DNA from: Vibrio sp. qd031
GTDB lineage: Bacteria > Pseudomonadota > Gammaproteobacteria > Enterobacterales > Vibrionaceae
Assembly: GCF_002100145.1 (NCBI RefSeq)
Contig: NZ_JXQD01000004.1
Coordinates: forward strand, 1 to 64,000
Reading direction: 5' to 3'
DNA: 64,000 nucleotides
A program made the position numbers and the translations under genes. Below are positions 27,745-38,005 of this stretch, piece after piece (within the stretch, counting starts at the first letter, position 1; every line of letters begins with the position of its first letter). The notes beneath the pieces were generated by a model. The model did no database searches, was not told the DNA's origin, and worked only from the letters and a program-made list of their open reading frames with translations.

Positions 27745-27758
27745 GTAGGTATTTTGCA

Positions 27759-28226
27759 ATGGCAGACCCGCACAGAACAGTACGGACTAGTCGGTTAAGT
27801 GTTTGGTTAATTGTAATATTAGCTTTGGCAGCAACATTGCTTTACAATTTATTGAGCGTCGAAAAAGAGGCGGAGCACACGGCTTTAATGGTGACGGGTT
27901 CGCGAATTTTAGATGTGGCCAATAAGTATAAGCAGTACTGGATTGTCAATGGTCAGCCAAACGACATTGTCGTCGAAGGTAAGCGCATAGCCTTTAACGA
28001 CAAGGGCTGGGTGCTGCCAACATTGGACAATGATGTTAACTGTTTGCATTGGCTATCAATATTGCATCCGACGATTGCTGTGTTTGGCAATGACTCACCG
28101 TCGATAACGCAGCTGCATGATATGGGTAAAATAGAGTGCCAATATCAATACAAAACAGGGCAGCAGTTGAATTTAATTATCGACAACAGTCAATTTTCTG
28201 TCAGAGTCAGAGTTTCGCCAGATTAA
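27759..28226 (+). CDS. mshF: MSHA biogenesis protein MshF
   Basis: A 155-residue bitopic protein with one N-terminal membrane segment (LSVWLIVILALAATLLYNLL, about 12-31) and a small periplasmic domain with two cysteines (near 88 and 128). Identified mainly by its place between mshG and the pilin genes. It has no prepilin peptidase site, so it is not a pilin by the usual rule. Its function is not known to me. It ends the assembly cluster; the pilin promoter follows. Confidence 0.75.
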   Translation: MADPHRTVRTSRLSVWLIVILALAATLLYNLLSVEKEAEHTALMVTGSRILDVANKYKQYWIVNGQPNDIVVEGKRIAFNDKGWVLPTLDNDVNCLHWLSILHPTIAVFGNDSPSITQLHDMGKIECQYQYKTGQQLNLIIDNSQFSVRVRVSPD

Positions 28227-28246
28227 GTGTTACCAAGTGTGTATTA

Positions 28247-28274
28247 TTGCGTGCCCAAACAAGCTTAGTATAAA
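28247..28274 (+). promoter_or_regulatory. Candidate promoter of the mshB/mshA pilin genes
   Basis: TTGCGT (28247-28252), a 16-bp spacer and TATAAA (28269-28274) lie 50 bp before mshB. In V. cholerae the MSHA locus is reported as two operons, with the structural one starting at mshB, which fits this place. Confidence 0.45.
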
Positions 28275-28323
28275 GTTTGTCCATGATTGGTACAAATAAC
28301 GTTAACTTAAGAGTGAAGTGTTT

Positions 28324-28893
28324 ATGAAAAAACAAAGTGGTTTCTCATTAGTTGAGCTCGTGATTGTAATTGTAGTTTTAGGTCTTTTGGCTGTTGCTGC
28401 ATTACCACGATTTTTGGATGTTACTGATCAAGCTAAGCAAGCCAGTATTGAAGGTGTTGCGGGTGGTTATGCAACTGCAGTACTTTCTGCTCGAGCACAG
28501 TGGGAGGCCGAGGTGCGTCCTAATTTGGGTGCGACTAATACTAACTATGTGAATTATGATGGTGATTATTTTTGGCTAACTAGCGCAGCCGATACTGACT
28601 ATCGCGATGGTTACCCGACGTCGTTCATTGGTAGTGATGAGCCAACGACGGGGACAGCACCTAAACTAGTAACGCCAACTCGTTGTCGTGACCTTATGGA
28701 CACTATGCTTCAGAATCCACCTAAGGTTGGCATAGCGTCTCAAGTCACTAATGACACAACTTACAAATACTTAGCTGAAACCACCAATGATACAACGTGT
28801 AAATACACACAATTGGAAGGCAGCAATGGCACTGGTCATTTCTTTGAGTATGATGTAACTAAAGGCAGCGTGACTGTCACACTTCAAGATTAG
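28324..28893 (+). CDS. mshB: MSHA minor pilin MshB
   Basis: A type IV prepilin-like protein of 189 residues. The leader MKKQSG is cut before F (FSLVELVIVIVVLGLLAV) with the essential Glu+5; the conserved helix follows. The C-terminal globular part is rich in Thr, Asp and Tyr with two cysteines (near 120 and 157). I start at the ATG at 28324; the GTG two codons earlier gives a less usual leader. It is probably a minor pilin or assembly factor; the major pilin lies next. Confidence 0.86.
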   Translation: MKKQSGFSLVELVIVIVVLGLLAVAALPRFLDVTDQAKQASIEGVAGGYATAVLSARAQWEAEVRPNLGATNTNYVNYDGDYFWLTSAADTDYRDGYPTSFIGSDEPTTGTAPKLVTPTRCRDLMDTMLQNPPKVGIASQVTNDTTYKYLAETTNDTTCKYTQLEGSNGTGHFFEYDVTKGSVTVTLQD

Positions 28894-28924
28894 AATTATT
28901 AATTTGAACTAAGAGAATGGAATT

Positions 28925-29395
28925 ATGAAAAATCAAAAAGGCTTTACACTTATTGAATTAGTGGTTGTTATTGTTATTTTGGGTATTTTGGCGGTTACTG
29001 CTGCACCTCGTTTTTTGAACCTTCAATCTGACGCACGCGCGTCGTCGTTGCAGGGGCTTAAAGGTGCTATGGCAGGTGCAGGATCTATTGTATACGGTAA
29101 GGCAGCGATAGAAGGTATTGAAACGAACCCAAGCACAATACTAAGCGGTGCTAATGGTCAACCAGATATTGCGATTGTTTATGGCTATCCAGCAGCAAAT
29201 GAGGAAGGCATTGGTAAAGCTGTCGAAGGTTTAGATGCTGCTAGTGGTAACTGGAGCAAGGAGGCTGAAGTAGCGAATACTTCAATTACGTATACGTTTG
29301 CAGATAATAGTAGTTCAACATGTGTTGTAACCTACTTTCAAAGTGTGTCAGGTGCAGCACCCGTTATCTCTGCTGCAACAGCGACTGACTGTTGA
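28925..29395 (+). CDS. mshA: MSHA major pilin MshA (copy 1)
   Basis: A prepilin of 156 residues. The leader MKNQKG is cut before [20 protein letters not shown] (Glu+5 present), the type IVa signature. The C-terminal domain carries two cysteines (TCVVTYF and the final DC) that should form the D-loop disulfide. A Shine-Dalgarno AGAGAATGG lies upstream, and a terminator follows the stop. By position, length and sequence this is the best candidate for the major subunit. A second, similar pilin lies 150 bp downstream. Confidence 0.9.
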   Translation: MKNQKGFTLIELVVVIVILGILAVTAAPRFLNLQSDARASSLQGLKGAMAGAGSIVYGKAAIEGIETNPSTILSGANGQPDIAIVYGYPAANEEGIGKAVEGLDAASGNWSKEAEVANTSITYTFADNSSSTCVVTYFQSVSGAAPVISAATATDC

Positions 29396-29420
29396 TTGTA
29401 GATTTAAGATCTTGACGACT

Positions 29421-29453
29421 AAAAATGAGCTCGCATTACGCGGGCTTTTTAGT
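29421..29453 (+). terminator. Terminator after mshA copy 1
   Basis: The GAGCTCGC / GCGGGCTT stem (with two G-U pairs) is extended by A/T pairs and followed by TTTTTAG. It should let most transcripts end after the first major pilin gene. Confidence 0.7.
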
Positions 29454-29545
29454 TTCCAATCACTGTAATTCTATGATTTTTACCATATGATAGTCTGATT
29501 GACGAATAACTTTGGCTTTTACTACCAGGTAAAGTGGATATCACT

Positions 29546-30016
29546 ATGAAACAGAAAGGTTTTACTCTTATAGAATTAGTAGTTGTCATTGTGATTTTAG
29601 GTATTTTGGCCGTGACAGCTGCACCACGATTTCTTAATTTACAATCAGATGCTCGCGAGTCAGCATTGCAAGGTTTAAAAGGGGCAATGGCCGGTGCTAG
29701 TTCAATCGTTTACGCAAAATCCGCAATTCAGGGGGATGAAGCACTCTCTTCAGCGACTATCACTGATAGCAGTGTAGGAGATATTACTGTAGCTTTCGGT
29801 TACCCAACAGCAACCTTAGCAGGAATAGGCGCTGCAGTAGAAGGGCTTGGCGATGACTGGCAACCTATAGCAATTACTGGTGATACTGGAATTAGCTATT
29901 CTTTCGATGGCCAGGACAGTACTGGTTACACAAATACTGAAGGCTGTCATGTGCGTTATGATGAAGCTACAAGCAGCAATATCTACAGTGTTAGCGTGAT
30001 AACAACTAAGTGTTAG
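29546..30016 (+). CDS. Second MshA-type pilin (mshA paralogue)
   Basis: Also 156 residues. The leader MKQKG is cut before [20 protein letters not shown]. The first 32 mature residues equal those of the upstream MshA, and similarity runs to about residue 50 ([16 protein letters not shown]). Beyond that the globular domains differ, though both end in a cysteine pair (GCHVRYD, TKC). I start at the ATG at 29546; an in-frame GTG lies four codons upstream. A terminator follows. It could be an alternative major subunit or a minor pilin. Confidence 0.85.
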   Translation: MKQKGFTLIELVVVIVILGILAVTAAPRFLNLQSDARESALQGLKGAMAGASSIVYAKSAIQGDEALSSATITDSSVGDITVAFGYPTATLAGIGAAVEGLGDDWQPIAITGDTGISYSFDGQDSTGYTNTEGCHVRYDEATSSNIYSVSVITTKC

Positions 30017-30036
30017 GTGAAACAAATCATTTAGTG

Positions 30037-30062
30037 ACCAGCATATAGTGCTGGTTTTTTTT
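30037..30062 (+). terminator. Terminator after the second mshA
   Basis: A 7-bp stem ACCAGCA / TGCTGGT is followed by eight T, 21 bp after the stop codon. The hairpin resembles those that open the repeats at the start of the window. Confidence 0.88.
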
Positions 30063-30070
30063 GCATGGAT

Positions 30071-30100
30071 TTTACGCAGTAGCTTAATTTCTTGTATAAT
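30071..30100 (+). promoter_or_regulatory. Candidate promoter for mshC-mshQ
   Basis: TTTACG (30071-30076), an 18-bp spacer and a perfect TATAAT (30095-30100) lie just after the terminator of the second mshA and about 30 bp before mshC. A separate promoter would keep minor pilin genes expressed independently of the major pilin genes. Confidence 0.5.
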
Positions 30101-30131
30101 TATAATCACTTACTGTTATGAGAGCGACTTA

Positions 30132-30635
30132 GTGAACCCACAATTCAAGTCACATGACATACGGCCAAATGGCTTCACTTTAGTCGAAGTAATTGTCGTC
30201 GTACTACTCCTTGCTATTTTAGCGGTCTACGCAGCAAGTAAGTTCATTGGTGTAGGTGCATTTTCTGGCTTTGCCGCACAAGATCAAAGTATAAATGTCA
30301 TTCGACAAATTCAACTCGGCCGAATGCAATCTAACATCGAAGATATTAATGATCCTTCGTGCACCGTCTGTAAGCACTATCAATTATCGGTCACCAACCA
30401 ATGCCTAGGTTCAGTCGCTGCATGCACCGCAAGTGGTGAGCAATTTAGCGATAAAGTGTTATTAGACAATACTGAACTCTCTTTTTCTCCTTCTATCCAG
30501 GTCAACTTTGACTTGCTAGGGAATCCGATTTGCACTGGCAGCTGCACTGCCCCAATTACTATAGATATTACCAATCAATTTGGTGATAAATACCCAGTGT
30601 GCATTAATAGTCAGGGGTACGTGTATGACTGTTAA
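30132..30635 (+). CDS. mshC: MSHA minor pilin MshC
   Basis: A 167-residue prepilin with a longer leader (MNPQFKSHDIRPNG) before FTLVEVIVVVLLLAILAVYA. The globular part has several cysteines (CTVCKHY, CLGSVAAC, CTGSC), suggesting disulfide stabilisation. I start at the GTG at 30132, because the frame further upstream (to 30048) runs through the terminator and promoter. By order it is the fourth pilin of the locus and probably a minor subunit. Confidence 0.8.
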   Translation: MNPQFKSHDIRPNGFTLVEVIVVVLLLAILAVYAASKFIGVGAFSGFAAQDQSINVIRQIQLGRMQSNIEDINDPSCTVCKHYQLSVTNQCLGSVAACTASGEQFSDKVLLDNTELSFSPSIQVNFDLLGNPICTGSCTAPITIDITNQFGDKYPVCINSQGYVYDC

Positions 30636-31191
30636 GCGCCAGCAAGGTTTTACTTTGATTGAAAGCGTAGTCGCAATGGTGATATTTGCCATTGCTATGG
30701 TCACGCTAACTAGCTTTCTATTTCCCAATATCCAAAAGTCGGGTCAACCCCATTATCAAGTCCGCGCCTCCGCCTTGGCGCAGAGTTTCTTAACCAAAAT
30801 CTTAGCCCATGGTTATGATGAGAATAGCGACCCCGATGGTGGGCTGCTTCGCTGCAATGAAGCTGGACAAGCCGCTTGCACTGCGCAAGCCAGTTTTGGT
30901 CCAGATGGTGCCGAGGTGATGGATCCCAAACTGTACAATGATGTGGATGACTATTTAGGTTGCTGGATCACCAATGATGCCAGCAGCAACCTTTGTGTCG
31001 ATGACAGTACCCCTCAGCCGCTGAGTGATGTGTTGGGCAATGATATTAGCGATGCTTACCCTAATTTTGCCGTCAATGTGTATGTGGTTTACGAAACCAT
31101 TAGTGGTACTGAAATGAAGAAGATTAATGTTGAGGTCAGTAATCTTACTTATGGCTCGGTGACGCTAGTGGGCTATCGAGGCAACTACTGA
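30625..31191 (+). CDS. mshD: MSHA minor pilin MshD
   Basis: A 188-residue prepilin-like protein, leader MTVKRQQG before FTLIESVVAMVIFAIAMVTL, similar to PilV/GspI minor pilins. The ATG at 30625 lies inside the end of mshC with AGGGG 9 bp upstream. The C-terminal part has several cysteines. Minor pilins of this type prime pilus assembly and may lie at the tip with MshO and MshP. The stop overlaps the mshO start by 1 bp. Confidence 0.85.
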   Translation: MTVKRQQGFTLIESVVAMVIFAIAMVTLTSFLFPNIQKSGQPHYQVRASALAQSFLTKILAHGYDENSDPDGGLLRCNEAGQAACTAQASFGPDGAEVMDPKLYNDVDDYLGCWITNDASSNLCVDDSTPQPLSDVLGNDISDAYPNFAVNVYVVYETISGTEMKKINVEVSNLTYGSVTLVGYRGNY

Positions 31192-31985
31192 TGAAGCGCA
31201 ACGGGTTTACTTTGATTGAAATGGTGGTCAGCATGGTGGTGATGGCGGTGCTGTTTCTAGCGATTGCGGGCTTTGTTGAACTGGGCGCACGCGGCTATGT
31301 CGATACCGCCGAACGGCAACGGCTGCAAAACCAAGCCCGCTTTGCCATAGAAAAAATGACTCGGGAAATCAGTCATGCGGTGCCCAACAGCATCGCTACC
31401 CGTAGAGCCAATCAGTGCGTACGGTTCTATCCGATCAAAGCATCAGGTTTTTATCATGAGCAGGTCGATCCTGACGATCTTAGCAAAACCGAACTGCAAT
31501 TTATTGTTGGTAACTCGGGTTTTGAATTGGCTGACTTTGCTAATGAACGACATTTTATGGTGATAAATCCAAGCAGGATCAGCGATCTAGAGACGGGTGA
31601 TGCTGCCAATAGCGCCACCACTTCGCTGTCGCAGCGACTAAATATGCAAAATGTGCTGTTGGATGATGAAGGTTATTTTGCTGTGGATCTGTACGCTTTA
31701 GGCAGTCGCTCGATCGCGAACCGTCACTATATTTACAGTGCTGACAACCGAGTTGAGTATTGTATTGACAACGGTTTTTTGATTCGAACGGTCTATTCGA
31801 TTATAGATGACACCCAGTTAGATACAGCGGTAGTGGCGCAGTACCTGTCGCCTGCTAGTCGGGGTTTTTTCTTCAGCGACAGCCCATTGCAGCGTGGAGG
31901 CTTGGTGCAGATAGATCTCACCTTTGCATTGCAAGATGAGATCAGCGTTTACACTCATGATGTGCAGGTGATGAATGTTCAATGA
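31191..31985 (+). CDS. mshO: MSHA minor pilin MshO
   Basis: A 264-residue prepilin-like protein with a short leader MKRNG before FTLIEMVVSMVVMAVLFLAI and a large globular part (QRLQNQARFAIEKMTREISH near 45-65), the build of PilW/GspJ-type minor pilins. It overlaps mshD by 1 bp and mshP by 11 bp, so these genes are tightly coupled. Confidence 0.85.
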   Translation: MKRNGFTLIEMVVSMVVMAVLFLAIAGFVELGARGYVDTAERQRLQNQARFAIEKMTREISHAVPNSIATRRANQCVRFYPIKASGFYHEQVDPDDLSKTELQFIVGNSGFELADFANERHFMVINPSRISDLETGDAANSATTSLSQRLNMQNVLLDDEGYFAVDLYALGSRSIANRHYIYSADNRVEYCIDNGFLIRTVYSIIDDTQLDTAVVAQYLSPASRGFFFSDSPLQRGGLVQIDLTFALQDEISVYTHDVQVMNVQ

Positions 31986-32442
31986 ACCAAATACCCCAAA
32001 CCGACAACGAGGTAGCGTACTGATTGTAGCGCTATTTGTGATTTTGGTGCTTGCATTGCTGGCAGTGAATCTGACTCGAATCAACTGGTCCAATCAAGAC
32101 ACCCTAACTCGCGAGCAATTGGGCAACCAAGCATGGTTTTTAGCCCATTCCAGTAATGAGTGGGCGATAGCGCAGCTCTTTCCGTTGCAGCCGCCGACGG
32201 ACTCATTGACCGATATTTGCACCTCTATTGCCGATCAAGATATTGGATCTGAGTTGATTGGCAATAGTAATCTTGCCTGCTCTACTGTTGACACCGACTG
32301 TGAATATTTTGCTGGAAGTGGAGGAGACTACCCAGAGCAATTGAGATACATCAAAGTCACCAGCAACGCGATCTGCAGCTCGGGTAAGCATCAGGTCGAA
32401 CGGGTACAAGAGGTTTGGGTAAAAGGAGAACCGAGTGATTAA
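31975..32442 (+). CDS. mshP: MSHA biogenesis protein MshP (PilX-like)
   Basis: A 155-residue protein with RQRGSVLIVALFVILVLALL near the start, the PilX/GspK type in which the usual Glu+5 is absent. Four cysteines in the C-terminal half. In PilX-like proteins the lack of Glu+5 fits a place at the very tip. It overlaps mshQ by 8 bp. Confidence 0.82.
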   Translation: MFNEPNTPNRQRGSVLIVALFVILVLALLAVNLTRINWSNQDTLTREQLGNQAWFLAHSSNEWAIAQLFPLQPPTDSLTDICTSIADQDIGSELIGNSNLACSTVDTDCEYFAGSGGDYPEQLRYIKVTSNAICSSGKHQVERVQEVWVKGEPSD

Positions 32443-35400
32443 ACGCCTAATTTTCCTATGGATGGCACTATCTTTTTCGGTCACTGTGTCCGCCTTCGCT
32501 CCTCCGCCGGAAGAGACCGAGGTTACTTGTGACTCTATCAAAGGACAAGAGGACTTTATTGTTATCTTGGAAGTGCTTGGGTCACGACAATACCAGGACT
32601 TCTATTTTACCAATGGTGGAGGTAATAGCCGATATGAAACACTGTGGTATAACCAGCAACCTTCGACTCCTTATCCGGACGGTTATCCGGAAGACTTTCT
32701 ATTTCTCGATACCGAGCTTGAACCAAACACCGCCTACTATTTGAAGTTTGAATATGCGGCAGCGCAGGGCAATCGTCCAGGCCAACTCTACTACTATAAA
32801 ACCAAGGTAACTGACAATGATTTTCAGTTTGTGTCCGAGCAAGAAGCCAGAGTCCAGTCTGGCAATATTGTGGGTACAGGTGGTGGTATTGTCAGTGCTC
32901 AATGTCGTAATCAGCCTGTAACGCCACCAGAACCGGAGATCCCGGATGTGTGTGACGTATTCCCTTATGCCGCACAATCTTGGCTAGGAGCAACCGATTC
33001 TACTGTCGATTTCAGTCTAGGTGGAGGCAGCTTAATTATTGGAACCAAAGACAGTCTTGGTGAGTTGGGTGTTAAAAACGTTATCCGCAGTTGGAATACA
33101 CAAAGGGCTTGTGACGGTGAACTGTGTGTAGCTAATCCTGTGCTTGTGGTAGCAGAGCCTCAACGTTACCCTCTAGTCATCCCTGATACTCCATCGGTAA
33201 GCAACCCAAGCACTCCAGTTCAACCGGGTAGTTACTCGGCAATTACCTTAGCCAATGGGGGGAGTTTTGAGTTTGTTGGTGGCCGGTATGAAGTCGGAGC
33301 AATCACATTAAGTGGAGGAGCAACACTGACCATACCCAGTGGTACAGAATTGATTGTCAATCAACTGTCCTTTGGAGGTGGCTCCAATTTGGTTGTTAGT
33401 GGTGGTGGCTTAATCTCTATTTGGGCTGAAGACACCGTTGATACACCGGCATATGTGGGTATTGCAACAAACGCCGATGTACCGATTAAGGCCAATGTAT
33501 TTAGCCGCAGCGAGGTTGTCATTAGTGGCGCAGCTGTACTGCAAGGCGCCGTAACCGCAAACCGAATTCGTTTAGAAGGTAGCGGTAAAATTCAAGATAT
33601 TAGTAACTCATGTTCAACCTCACCACCACCTACTGTTGAAGAGCTTGAATTGACTCCAACAAAGGGCATTAATCTTACCTGTGATGCTGCACTGGCGTTA
33701 GATTTTCAAGTCTTAGACTCCAATGGTGATCCCAATACGTCATTTTCGGGGCGACTTGATGTCACTTTTAGTGGCAGCAACAGCTATACAACCAGCGTCA
33801 CTCAAGGGGCATTGGATACAGGTACACTCTATACCACCAATGGTCAGGGATTACTGCAGATTGAATTGAGCGATCGCACCGTAGGGACGGTATCCGTAGT
33901 GGCCTTTATCGAAGGCAGTGAAAGTAGCACCACTCAAAACGGTCGCTATCAGTTTGTTCCGAATAAGTTTGCCATCAGTGACGAAGTGCAGGCCATCGTC
34001 GCGAATAAGCGGAAGGACATTACCATAACCGCCCAACAGTGTGACGAAAATGGTGATCCAGTCAATATCCCTGCCGATGTGTACAGTGGCGACAAAACCC
34101 TAACCATCTCTGGCACCGAATACTTGGCACCTAAAAACGATGTGGCGGTGGAAGCCACCATCGCAGTGGCCGATAAGCAGAATGTAATGCAGCAGTCGCA
34201 AGTGACGCTTAATTTTTCTCAAAATGGGAATGTGACCACCGAAGTTTTATACCCTGAAGCCGGCAGCGTCTCTTACACCTTAACCGACCAAGTCTGCATC
34301 ATCGACGAAAATGATGTTGAGCAGTGTGAGGAGATCGTGGGACTGCAGCAACTCGATGCTCGCCCTTGGACGTTTGCGATCTGTCATGACCAGAAATCCT
34401 TAATCGGAACCGCCACTAGTGGCAGCAATGCAAGTGATGCGTTAGTGGCCGCGGGTGACACCTTTGAGTTACTGCTGCAACCGCTGCGCTATATTGACGG
34501 AGCGGCGGATCCAGCTAAAATCGAGGTCAAAGATTACTGTGGTCGGCCGCAAACCCAAAACTTTTTTGGCACAGATGCACCTTTTGGCACGGTGACAGTG
34601 CAGAGTATAGAGGTGGATACCCCGGAGAATGGTGAGCTTGGCGCAGGGTTGCAAGGTACACTTACGCTAAGCAATCAGGAACGTAGTAAGCTACAGATGG
34701 ATGATCTGTATTGGCAAGATGTGGGAAGCTTACAAGTTGAAGCGTCAGGAAATTATTTGAACTCTATTCAGCCAGGCGTGCGCTCGATAGGCCGTTTTTA
34801 TCCCGCTTATCTCACCGCCGACGATCAGATAAGCAAGCCTGCTGAACATTCACAGTTCGCCTATCTCGAGCAGCCATTGCAGCATCAGTTCAGCGTCTAC
34901 GCGCATGCCCGTGACGGCCAAAAAGTCAAAAATTACCACCTTTTTGGCGCCGATTTTGTCTCGCAGATCCGTTATGTGGCACAGACCGACAGCAACCAAG
35001 ACCTCACCGATCGCCTCTATGATGGCAACAACGCCATAGAGCTGGATTATACCCAGCTCGATTGGGGGCAAGGTATTGATGATCAGACCTCACTGCTGGC
35101 GGTCAACTTTGACGATTTCATTTTTAAACGCTCGCCAGTCAATGGACAGAGCACTAACCCAGATGGCCCATTTACAGCCAGCAACAGTGACTTTGGTTTA
35201 CAAGTGAGTGAGGTTGTCGACGGCGCGACTTGGCAAAACAGCGATCAGCTCAATGGTCTCGATGACCAATTTGTACTGCTACAATCGCCTTACGATTTTC
35301 GCTATGGGCGGATGGTGCTAGCGGATGTAGGGGCTAATAGCGGCCAAACTACGGTAGTACCGTTAATCGTCGAAGTTTGGGGGGAAGATGGCTTTGCCAC

Positions 35401-35830
35401 TAACCAAGATGATGGTTCTGCTGTGACATTAGGCTCGACCTATAATGGTGCTTATTACTGCACCCAACAGATCTGGTTAGAGGGCGCAGCCAGTGGGGCA
35501 AGTTTAACCGGTGATGGTGGAGTCATCGAGGGCCTCGCCAGTGAACAGAGTAACCCATACTCTTCATGGCTGTACGCCGGACACAGCGACGATAGCATCC
35601 GTGAGCAGCAGCGTCTGTGGCTGCGCCTAGGCCCTCAACTGCCGTTAAAACTCAACAGCAGTGATGCGGATATTCTTTGTCCTGTAGCCAATTACACCTA
35701 TCGCCCATGGCTTCGCTATAACTGGCGAAACCTTGGTGATGAAGATCCTTCGACGGTGGTGACTTTTGGCACATATCGAGGGAATGATCGAGTCATCTAT
35801 CGTGGAGAGCCCGGATTAACCGGAAATTAA
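32435..35830 (+). CDS. mshQ: MSHA tip/adhesin-like protein MshQ
   Basis: A secreted protein of 1131 residues with an N-terminal signal (MIKRLIFLWMALSFSVTVSA). It is followed by a beta-rich region, a glycine/serine-rich stretch with beta-helix character (about 270-390, SGGATLTIPSG, FGGGSNLVVSGGG), an Ig-like domain (about 410-510) and a long C-terminal region typical of MshQ, ending in a WLRYNWR segment. Starts by GTG with AGGAG upstream, coupled to mshP. A PilY1-like role at the pilus tip is an inference from size, position and minor-pilin neighbours. No von Willebrand A domain was seen. Confidence 0.82.
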   Translation: MIKRLIFLWMALSFSVTVSAFAPPPEETEVTCDSIKGQEDFIVILEVLGSRQYQDFYFTNGGGNSRYETLWYNQQPSTPYPDGYPEDFLFLDTELEPNTAYYLKFEYAAAQGNRPGQLYYYKTKVTDNDFQFVSEQEARVQSGNIVGTGGGIVSAQCRNQPVTPPEPEIPDVCDVFPYAAQSWLGATDSTVDFSLGGGSLIIGTKDSLGELGVKNVIRSWNTQRACDGELCVANPVLVVAEPQRYPLVIPDTPSVSNPSTPVQPGSYSAITLANGGSFEFVGGRYEVGAITLSGGATLTIPSGTELIVNQLSFGGGSNLVVSGGGLISIWAEDTVDTPAYVGIATNADVPIKANVFSRSEVVISGAAVLQGAVTANRIRLEGSGKIQDISNSCSTSPPPTVEELELTPTKGINLTCDAALALDFQVLDSNGDPNTSFSGRLDVTFSGSNSYTTSVTQGALDTGTLYTTNGQGLLQIELSDRTVGTVSVVAFIEGSESSTTQNGRYQFVPNKFAISDEVQAIVANKRKDITITAQQCDENGDPVNIPADVYSGDKTLTISGTEYLAPKNDVAVEATIAVADKQNVMQQSQVTLNFSQNGNVTTEVLYPEAGSVSYTLTDQVCIIDENDVEQCEEIVGLQQLDARPWTFAICHDQKSLIGTATSGSNASDALVAAGDTFELLLQPLRYIDGAADPAKIEVKDYCGRPQTQNFFGTDAPFGTVTVQSIEVDTPENGELGAGLQGTLTLSNQERSKLQMDDLYWQDVGSLQVEASGNYLNSIQPGVRSIGRFYPAYLTADDQISKPAEHSQFAYLEQPLQHQFSVYAHARDGQKVKNYHLFGADFVSQIRYVAQTDSNQDLTDRLYDGNNAIELDYTQLDWGQGIDDQTSLLAVNFDDFIFKRSPVNGQSTNPDGPFTASNSDFGLQVSEVVDGATWQNSDQLNGLDDQFVLLQSPYDFRYGRMVLADVGANSGQTTVVPLIVEVWGEDGFATNQDDGSAVTLGSTYNGAYYCTQQIWLEGAASGASLTGDGGVIEGLASEQSNPYSSWLYAGHSDDSIREQQRLWLRLGPQLPLKLNSSDADILCPVANYTYRPWLRYNWRNLGDEDPSTVVTFGTYRGNDRVIYRGEPGLTGN

Positions 35831-35970
35831 CCCTAATTAAATTTTGTTTTTTGCCGTTTAGCGCCTGTCTTAGGATAAAAAGCGAGATTTACCCCAAGTT
35901 TGTGTGTCAATGCCTTGCCCAATAAGCGTGGCATTGGTACATTTAGTGCAATTTTTTGTCGCCATACTAG

Positions 35971-37032
<1,062 letters not shown>

Positions 37033-37054
37033 GTCTTAGCGATAGAACCCCACC

Positions 37055-38005
37055 ATGAATCCGATATTTGGTAGAGGCCCTTCTCTACAATTTCGCCTCT
37101 TTACAGCGTTACTCCTATCAGCCAGCTTAATGTTGGCTGATAGTCGTTTAGACGCTTTTGCTTCTGTACGTTATTTGCTCAACAGCAGTGTGGCCCCTAT
37201 TCAATACTTGGCTAATATGCCAAGAACCATGTTTGATGGGGTGTATGAGCGTTTCAGTGCCAAGCAATCCCTTCTCAATACAAACAAAGCACTTCGCAGT
37301 AAGTTACTCCTACTAGAGAGTGATAATGCGCTGCTGGATCAGTACAAAGAGGAAAATGAGCGGCTACGTAAGCTGCTTGGCTCTCCGTTTGTTCGTGATG
37401 AACGCAAAGTTGTGACCGAAGTGATGGCGGTTGATTCATCCACCTATCAAGACCAAGTTGTGATTGATAAAGGACGCGTTGACGGCGTATACGTTGGGCA
37501 GCCGGTGATTAACGAGAAAGGCATCGTTGGGCAAGTAGTGACTGTGTCTGCTCATAATAGCCGAGTGCTACTGATTACCGACCCAAATGCGGCGATACCA
37601 GTTCAAGTTATCCGCAATGATATTCGAGTTATTGCCTCTGGGTCTGGGGAAGCAAAGAGTATTCAATTACAGCATATTCCAAGTAACACCGATATTATCC
37701 AGGGCGACTTGTTAGTCAGTTCGGGATTGGGTGGTGTTTACCCTGAAGGCTATCCAGTTGCGTACATTTCAGAAGTCATTAACGACTCCCATAAAGAGTT
37801 TGCGTTGATCTCTGCTGAGCCAACGGTGGATTTTGACCGTTTGCGCTACTTACTCCTCATTTGGCCAACAGAAGCGATTAAAGCAGAGCTGCAATTGGAC
37901 AATGAGCAGCAAGAGTTGGCCCAAGAAACGGCACAAGGACAAGAAGGTGGCGTTGAAGAACAGCAACCGACTACGCAAGAGAGTGAGGTGAACGATGGCG
38001 AGTAG
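37055..38005 (+). CDS. mreC: Rod-shape protein MreC
   Basis: A bitopic elongasome protein of 316 residues: a membrane segment near 12-30, a periplasmic coiled coil (about 65-105, KALRSKLLLLESDNALL) and the beta-barrel MreC core (about 120-275, VDSSTYQDQVVIDKGRVDGV). The C-terminal 40 residues are Gln/Glu-rich. It overlaps mreD by 11 bp. Confidence 0.95.
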   Translation: MNPIFGRGPSLQFRLFTALLLSASLMLADSRLDAFASVRYLLNSSVAPIQYLANMPRTMFDGVYERFSAKQSLLNTNKALRSKLLLLESDNALLDQYKEENERLRKLLGSPFVRDERKVVTEVMAVDSSTYQDQVVIDKGRVDGVYVGQPVINEKGIVGQVVTVSAHNSRVLLITDPNAAIPVQVIRNDIRVIASGSGEAKSIQLQHIPSNTDIIQGDLLVSSGLGGVYPEGYPVAYISEVINDSHKEFALISAEPTVDFDRLRYLLLIWPTEAIKAELQLDNEQQELAQETAQGQEGGVEEQQPTTQESEVNDGE

